Assembly: GCA_900757505.1 (NCBI GenBank)
Contig: CAAEOE010000002.1
Span: forward strand, 1-15,382
Source: an uncultured Collinsella sp.
GTDB taxonomy: Bacteria; Actinomycetota; Coriobacteriia; Coriobacteriales; Coriobacteriaceae
Length of the DNA stretch: 15,382 nt
Direction of reading: 5' to 3'
This document shows, piece by piece, positions 11,839 to 15,382 of this stretch (within the stretch, counting starts at the first letter, position 1; every line of letters starts with the position of its first letter). The position numbers and the translations under genes were made by a program. Under the pieces are notes generated by a model. That model saw only the letters and a program-made list of their open reading frames with translations, made no database searches and was not told the origin of the DNA.

Positions 11839-14800
11839 ATGGCAAACTATATCCCACAGCACTTTGAGCCTCGGGCCAAGGCCGTCAACGTCAAGGGCGT
11901 TGCCAACCGCGCCGTCGCAACCGTTTTGACGGCGGGCCTCATCGCTCAGCCGCTCATGTCGCCGCTGGCGGCAATCGCCGCACCGACGGCAGATAACGGT
12001 GACGCCACGAAGGGCGACAGCGCTATCGAGAACACCGTTGCCACCGGTAACCAGGCGGTCGTAAAGACGGCTGCCCAGTTGGCCGAGGAGTCGGCAAAGC
12101 AGCTCAAGGACGCTCAGGCCGCCTACGATGCCGCCCAGAAGAAAGCCGACGCGGCGGGCCGGTCTCAAAAGCAGGCGCAGCAGCAAAAGAATCAGGCCTC
12201 GCAGGCCGTGACCGATAACGCCGCCGAGCAGAACGAGGCCGAGGCAGCCGCGCTTCAGGAGAAGATCGACGAGCTTAAGGCGGCTGTTGACAAGGCCGAG
12301 CAGCAGCAGAAGAAGCTGGGCGACCTGAACGATCAGCTCGATCAGGCCAACAAGAGTGTCGAGGATAAGACCCAGGCGCTCAAGGACGCCAAGGCAAAGC
12401 AGGATGAGGCCAAGAAGGCCCTCGACGATGCGCAGGCCAAGCTCGAGGCCATGGGTATGGACGAGTACGAGGCCGCCAAGAAGGCCGTCGAGGACGCGCA
12501 GGCCAAGCTCAATGCGGCGAATGCCGATGTGAAGACGGCCGAGGGTGAGCTCGATGCCGCTAAGACCGCCGCCGACAATGCTGAGCAGGCAAAGAGTGAT
12601 GCCGAGTCTGCTCTGACGACTGCCCAGGCCAAGAAGCAGGAGACCGCCAATGCCCTTGCCGCTGCGACCACCGCGTGCGGCAACGCCCAGGATAAGCTGA
12701 ACGACGCCCAGAAAGCGCTCGATGCCGCCACCTCGGGCACGGGCATCGATCTAAAAGCGCTTGAGGCCGCCAAGAAAGCTGCTGCCGGTGAGCTCAAGGA
12801 CGCGCAGACCGAGCTTGATGCCGCGAAGGCTGCCGACGCCACCGCACAAACGAACCTCCAGGCCGCACAGACTGATGCCAGCGCCGCGCAGGAAAAGGTC
12901 AACGCCGCCAACGCTGCCGTTTCGTCAGCGCAGACTGCATACGACGAAGCCAACGGCAAACTCGGTGATTTGACCAGCAAATACAACACCGCCAAGGCTG
13001 CTTACGAGCAAGCTCAGCAGACCGAGGCCGACAAGAAGACAGAGTACGACCGTCTGGCAGAGGTCGCAAAGCAGAAGAAAAGCGCTCTTGAGAATGCTAT
13101 CAGCGACTACAACAAAGCGAATGATGAATACAACACGGCCAGCGCAAACGTCAAAGCTCTTGAGCAGCAGATTTCTGAGCTAAAAGCAAACATGACGGTG
13201 GATACGGATGCTGTCAAGGCTGGCCTGCTTGGCTTTATGAATCACATCGCAAGTAGTACGTCGTTTACTGCTGCTCAGCGTGCCAACGCGAGCGATGCGG
13301 CGAAGTTACTTGATGGGTCTGCTAGCAAGGCGGCATGGTATGACGACTATGTCAACTTGGATGCATCTGACGCTGACAATGCTTTTTCGCTCGTGAACCT
13401 GCAGAATACCTTGACCTACATGAATGCCGTCAATGGAATTCGTCGCGCAAATGGCTTGAGTGACATGAAGGTCAGCATTGTCTCTATGGCGCAGTCGGCG
13501 CTCGATGTTTGCTATTCGTCGAATGTTTGGGACCACGCGGGGAACAGCGGCGAGGGCTTTTATATGTCCTATAACGAAAACCTTGCCGGACGTGCTGGCG
13601 CCTACAAGGGGTCAGATAATCCTAAAGATTGGGAAATATCCTTCGATAACGGCGACAAGTACGGCGATGATTGGCCGTTTATCGGTTGGTATACTGCGGA
13701 AAAGCGCGACTATGACAGGGGTGACTATAGCAACACCGGCCACTATGAGAACTTTATTGATTCAGGTGCTAATTCCTTTGGGTTCGCCGTCGGCTACGGT
13801 AAGGATGGCAACCGCTCAACGCCCGAGGATGACGGTGCACCCAGTCCTGTTTCAATTTATCAGGGAAACTGGGCCGAAGGCGATTTTACGGTTGACGAGT
13901 TCAAGAACCTGGTAAACACGTACGTAGACTCCGTTTATCATGCCGGTGGTACCGCCGCGCAGAAGGCGCAGCTGGCGCAGCTGCAAGATCAACTTGCGGC
14001 AGCACGGAAGGCGCGCGATGTGAAAAACGATGCGCTTGGCTCTGCGGAGTCATCCCTCGATGCTGCCAAGAGTGCCGCGAATGAAGCGAACGGTAACGTT
14101 GCTGCTGCCAAGAGCGACTATGAAGCTGCGCAAGAGGCCACCGCTATCGCGAAGGCGGCATATGGCGCTGCCGATGTCAATTTGAAGAATGTTGACATCG
14201 AAACTCCTAGGGCAAATCTCAACGCCGCCAAGGACGAGGCGACCGTCGCGCAGGCCGCGCTTGACGACGCTAACTCCAAGCTCACCGAATGCCAGACGAA
14301 CGCCTCCAAGGCTTCCGCCCGCAAGGCGAAGGCGCAGGACGATTACGATACCGCCAAGACAAAGTCCGATAAGGCCAACGAGGCGTATGACAACGCTACC
14401 GCTTCGGTCAAGGACCTTGCCGCCAAGCGCGATGCCGCCCAGGCGGACCTTGCGAATAAGCAGGGCTCGCTTGGCGATGCCAAGAAGGCCGACGATGCCG
14501 CCCAGACTGGTGTAGACAAGGCCCAGGCCGCAGATGTCCAGGCCGCGACTGCTCTTTCGGACGCCAAGCAGGCAGTTGCCGCCAAGACGCAGGCTGTGTC
14601 CGATGCGCAGGCCAAGGCCAAGGCTGCCGAGGGTGAGCTGGCTACCGCGAACAAGGCCTTCGAGCGCTTTGCCGGCGCCCAGAAGGCGGTCGACGACGCC
14701 AAGGCCGCCTATGACGCTGCCGTCGCCGGTGTCGCCGATGCCCAGAAGCAGCTCGAGGCCGCCAACGAAGCCGTCGTCGATGCGAATTTCGAGATCGTCA

Positions 14801-15294
14801 AGGCCAAGGCCGAGCTTGCCAGCGATGAGGCACTCAAGGCCGATCTTGAGGCTGTCGACCACAAGGCATCCCTTGCCGCGGGCACGACGGGCAACGAGAA
14901 GCTGGTCAAGCTGAACGCTGCCTACGCTCGCTATAAGACCGCCGTCGATGCTGCTGCTGGTCTCAAGGCTGCTCTGAGCGATGCCGATGCCAAGCTGTCC
15001 GATGCCAACGACGCCTATGCCGCCGCGCTGGCTGAGCTTGGCGATGCCAAGGATGCCCTGGCTGCCGCGCAGGCCGAGTACGACAAGTATCATCCCAAGG
15101 CTGAGCCGCAGGCCAAGCCTCAGGTTGCACAGGCTGCTGCAAAGGCTCCTGTCGCCAAGAAGAAGGCCACGTCGGCCGCGCTCGCCCAGACTGGCGATGA
15201 CTCCGCTCTTGCGGGCGAGGTGTTCGTCATCGGCGGTATCACCCTCGTGGCCGCTGGTGTGACGCTGAGCGATCGTCGTCGCAAGCAGATGTAG
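11839..15294 (+). CDS. Secreted, sortase-anchored coiled-coil protein with a central CAP/SCP domain
   Basis: This is an 1151-residue surface protein. Order: a signal peptide with a long basic n-region and a hydrophobic core, ending near AAIAAP (about 1-48); an Ala/Lys/Glu/Asp-rich coiled coil (about 74-452); a CAP/SCP domain (about 455-700); a second coiled coil (about 706-1083); a Pro/Ala/Lys wall-spanning linker (1085-1110); and a sorting signal LAQTG (1115-1119), hydrophobic helix and RRRKQM tail. The CAP residues expected around the cavity are present: His566 (WDHAG), Glu580 (YNENLA), Glu621 (TAEK) and His635 (TGHYENF), in the motif with ANSFGFAVGY. CAP proteins are secreted and bind lipids, metals or other proteins, or have protease-like roles in some cases; the role here is unknown. 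LAxTG is the type used by class E sortases of high-GC actinobacteria. The CAP segment is visibly more A/T-rich than the coiled coils. SD AAAGGGAG is 6 bases upstream. Confidence 0.92.
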   Translation: MANYIPQHFEPRAKAVNVKGVANRAVATVLTAGLIAQPLMSPLAAIAAPTADNGDATKGDSAIENTVATGNQAVVKTAAQLAEESAKQLKDAQAAYDAAQKKADAAGRSQKQAQQQKNQASQAVTDNAAEQNEAEAAALQEKIDELKAAVDKAEQQQKKLGDLNDQLDQANKSVEDKTQALKDAKAKQDEAKKALDDAQAKLEAMGMDEYEAAKKAVEDAQAKLNAANADVKTAEGELDAAKTAADNAEQAKSDAESALTTAQAKKQETANALAAATTACGNAQDKLNDAQKALDAATSGTGIDLKALEAAKKAAAGELKDAQTELDAAKAADATAQTNLQAAQTDASAAQEKVNAANAAVSSAQTAYDEANGKLGDLTSKYNTAKAAYEQAQQTEADKKTEYDRLAEVAKQKKSALENAISDYNKANDEYNTASANVKALEQQISELKANMTVDTDAVKAGLLGFMNHIASSTSFTAAQRANASDAAKLLDGSASKAAWYDDYVNLDASDADNAFSLVNLQNTLTYMNAVNGIRRANGLSDMKVSIVSMAQSALDVCYSSNVWDHAGNSGEGFYMSYNENLAGRAGAYKGSDNPKDWEISFDNGDKYGDDWPFIGWYTAEKRDYDRGDYSNTGHYENFIDSGANSFGFAVGYGKDGNRSTPEDDGAPSPVSIYQGNWAEGDFTVDEFKNLVNTYVDSVYHAGGTAAQKAQLAQLQDQLAAARKARDVKNDALGSAESSLDAAKSAANEANGNVAAAKSDYEAAQEATAIAKAAYGAADVNLKNVDIETPRANLNAAKDEATVAQAALDDANSKLTECQTNASKASARKAKAQDDYDTAKTKSDKANEAYDNATASVKDLAAKRDAAQADLANKQGSLGDAKKADDAAQTGVDKAQAADVQAATALSDAKQAVAAKTQAVSDAQAKAKAAEGELATANKAFERFAGAQKAVDDAKAAYDAAVAGVADAQKQLEAANEAVVDANFEIVKAKAELASDEALKADLEAVDHKASLAAGTTGNEKLVKLNAAYARYKTAVDAAAGLKAALSDADAKLSDANDAYAAALAELGDAKDALAAAQAEYDKYHPKAEPQAKPQVAQAAAKAPVAKKKATSAALAQTGDDSALAGEVFVIGGITLVAAGVTLSDRRRKQM

Positions 15295-15298
15295 CGTT

Positions 15299-15349
15299 TC
15301 GAGCGTAGATTCTGCAACGAACTTCGGTTCATAGCAGGAACGCTTCGAT
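15299..15349 (+). terminator. Structured hairpin after the cell-wall protein gene, possible terminator
   Basis: GAAC-TTCG-GTTC (15319-15330) forms a stem capped by the very stable UUCG loop. It is extended by TTCTGC (15310-15315) with GCAGGA (15334-15339) and, with a bulge, by TCGAGCGT (15299-15306) with ACGCTTCGA (15340-15348). It begins 5 bases after the stop codon. There is no T-run, so it may block 3' exonucleases or act as a weak or factor-dependent terminator. The last bases of the window (to 15382) show nothing else. Confidence 0.45.
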
Positions 15350-15382
15350 AGCTTAACCGATAAGGCCGGCGCGCTGTTAAAC

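Noticed and set aside
14050..15093. A 347-codon minus-strand frame opposite the second coiled coil
   Set aside because: It is a shadow of repetitive Ala/Lys/Asp codons on the plus strand, giving Gly/Leu/Ile-rich nonsense with no motif.
11839..15294. Tandem DNA repeats or a CRISPR-like array in the coiled-coil coding regions
   Set aside because: The repetition is at the protein level (heptads rich in Ala, Lys and Asp), with no constant-length DNA repeat and spacer units.

Overview
The window looks like the chromosome of a high-GC anaerobic actinobacterium of the class Coriobacteriia, most likely a gut Collinsella or close relative. This is inference, not a database match. It rests on strong G/C bias in codon third positions, a giant 2-hydroxyacyl-CoA dehydratase activase-type Fe-S protein typical of strict anaerobes, and a cell-wall protein with an LAxTG (class E type) sorting signal instead of LPxTG.

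Layout, left to right. (1) Positions 1-631: the end of an ammonium transporter gene (amt), then a long imperfect inverted repeat, then a PII nitrogen-signal protein of the GlnB/GlnK family whose T-loop lacks the usual modifiable Tyr51. (2) Positions 634-2730: a TetR-type regulator and a 12-helix MFS transporter, separated by two copies of a 21-bp palindromic operator and a small terminator. This looks like a self-contained repressor/exporter unit. (3) Positions 2791-3734: a Cof-type HAD phosphatase whose Shine-Dalgarno (SD) and start codon lie in one arm of a perfect 22-bp inverted repeat, ending in a palindromic repeat. (4) Positions 3759-9399: a second TetR-type regulator, translated from TTG behind two small palindromes, in a tight operon with a 1595-residue protein carrying tandem activase domains and HgdB/double-cubane-like modules, closed by a strong terminator. 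(5) Positions 9452-10266: a palindromic intergenic element, a 12-codon leader ORF with a strong SD, and a small membrane-anchored protein that appears to be translated by coupling to it. (6) Positions 10275-11531, minus strand: a DUF389 membrane protein with an EF-hand-like loop between two membrane helices. (7) Positions 11839-15294: an 1151-residue secreted, sortase-anchored protein in which a CAP/SCP domain sits between two long Ala-rich coiled coils.

The most unusual signal is a shared promoter design at the first TetR gene and the HAD gene. In both, one arm of a perfect inverted repeat lies between the candidate -35 and -10 boxes and the other covers the ribosome binding site. A transcript from the gene's own promoter would lack the left arm and be translatable. 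A read-through transcript from the upstream gene would fold and hide the ribosome binding site. The second highlight is the activase: its two domains each keep a pair of cysteines exactly 39 residues apart, so one chain could build the Fe-S-bridged dimer that classical activators form from two chains.

No rRNA, tRNA, CRISPR array, insertion sequence or phage gene was recognised.
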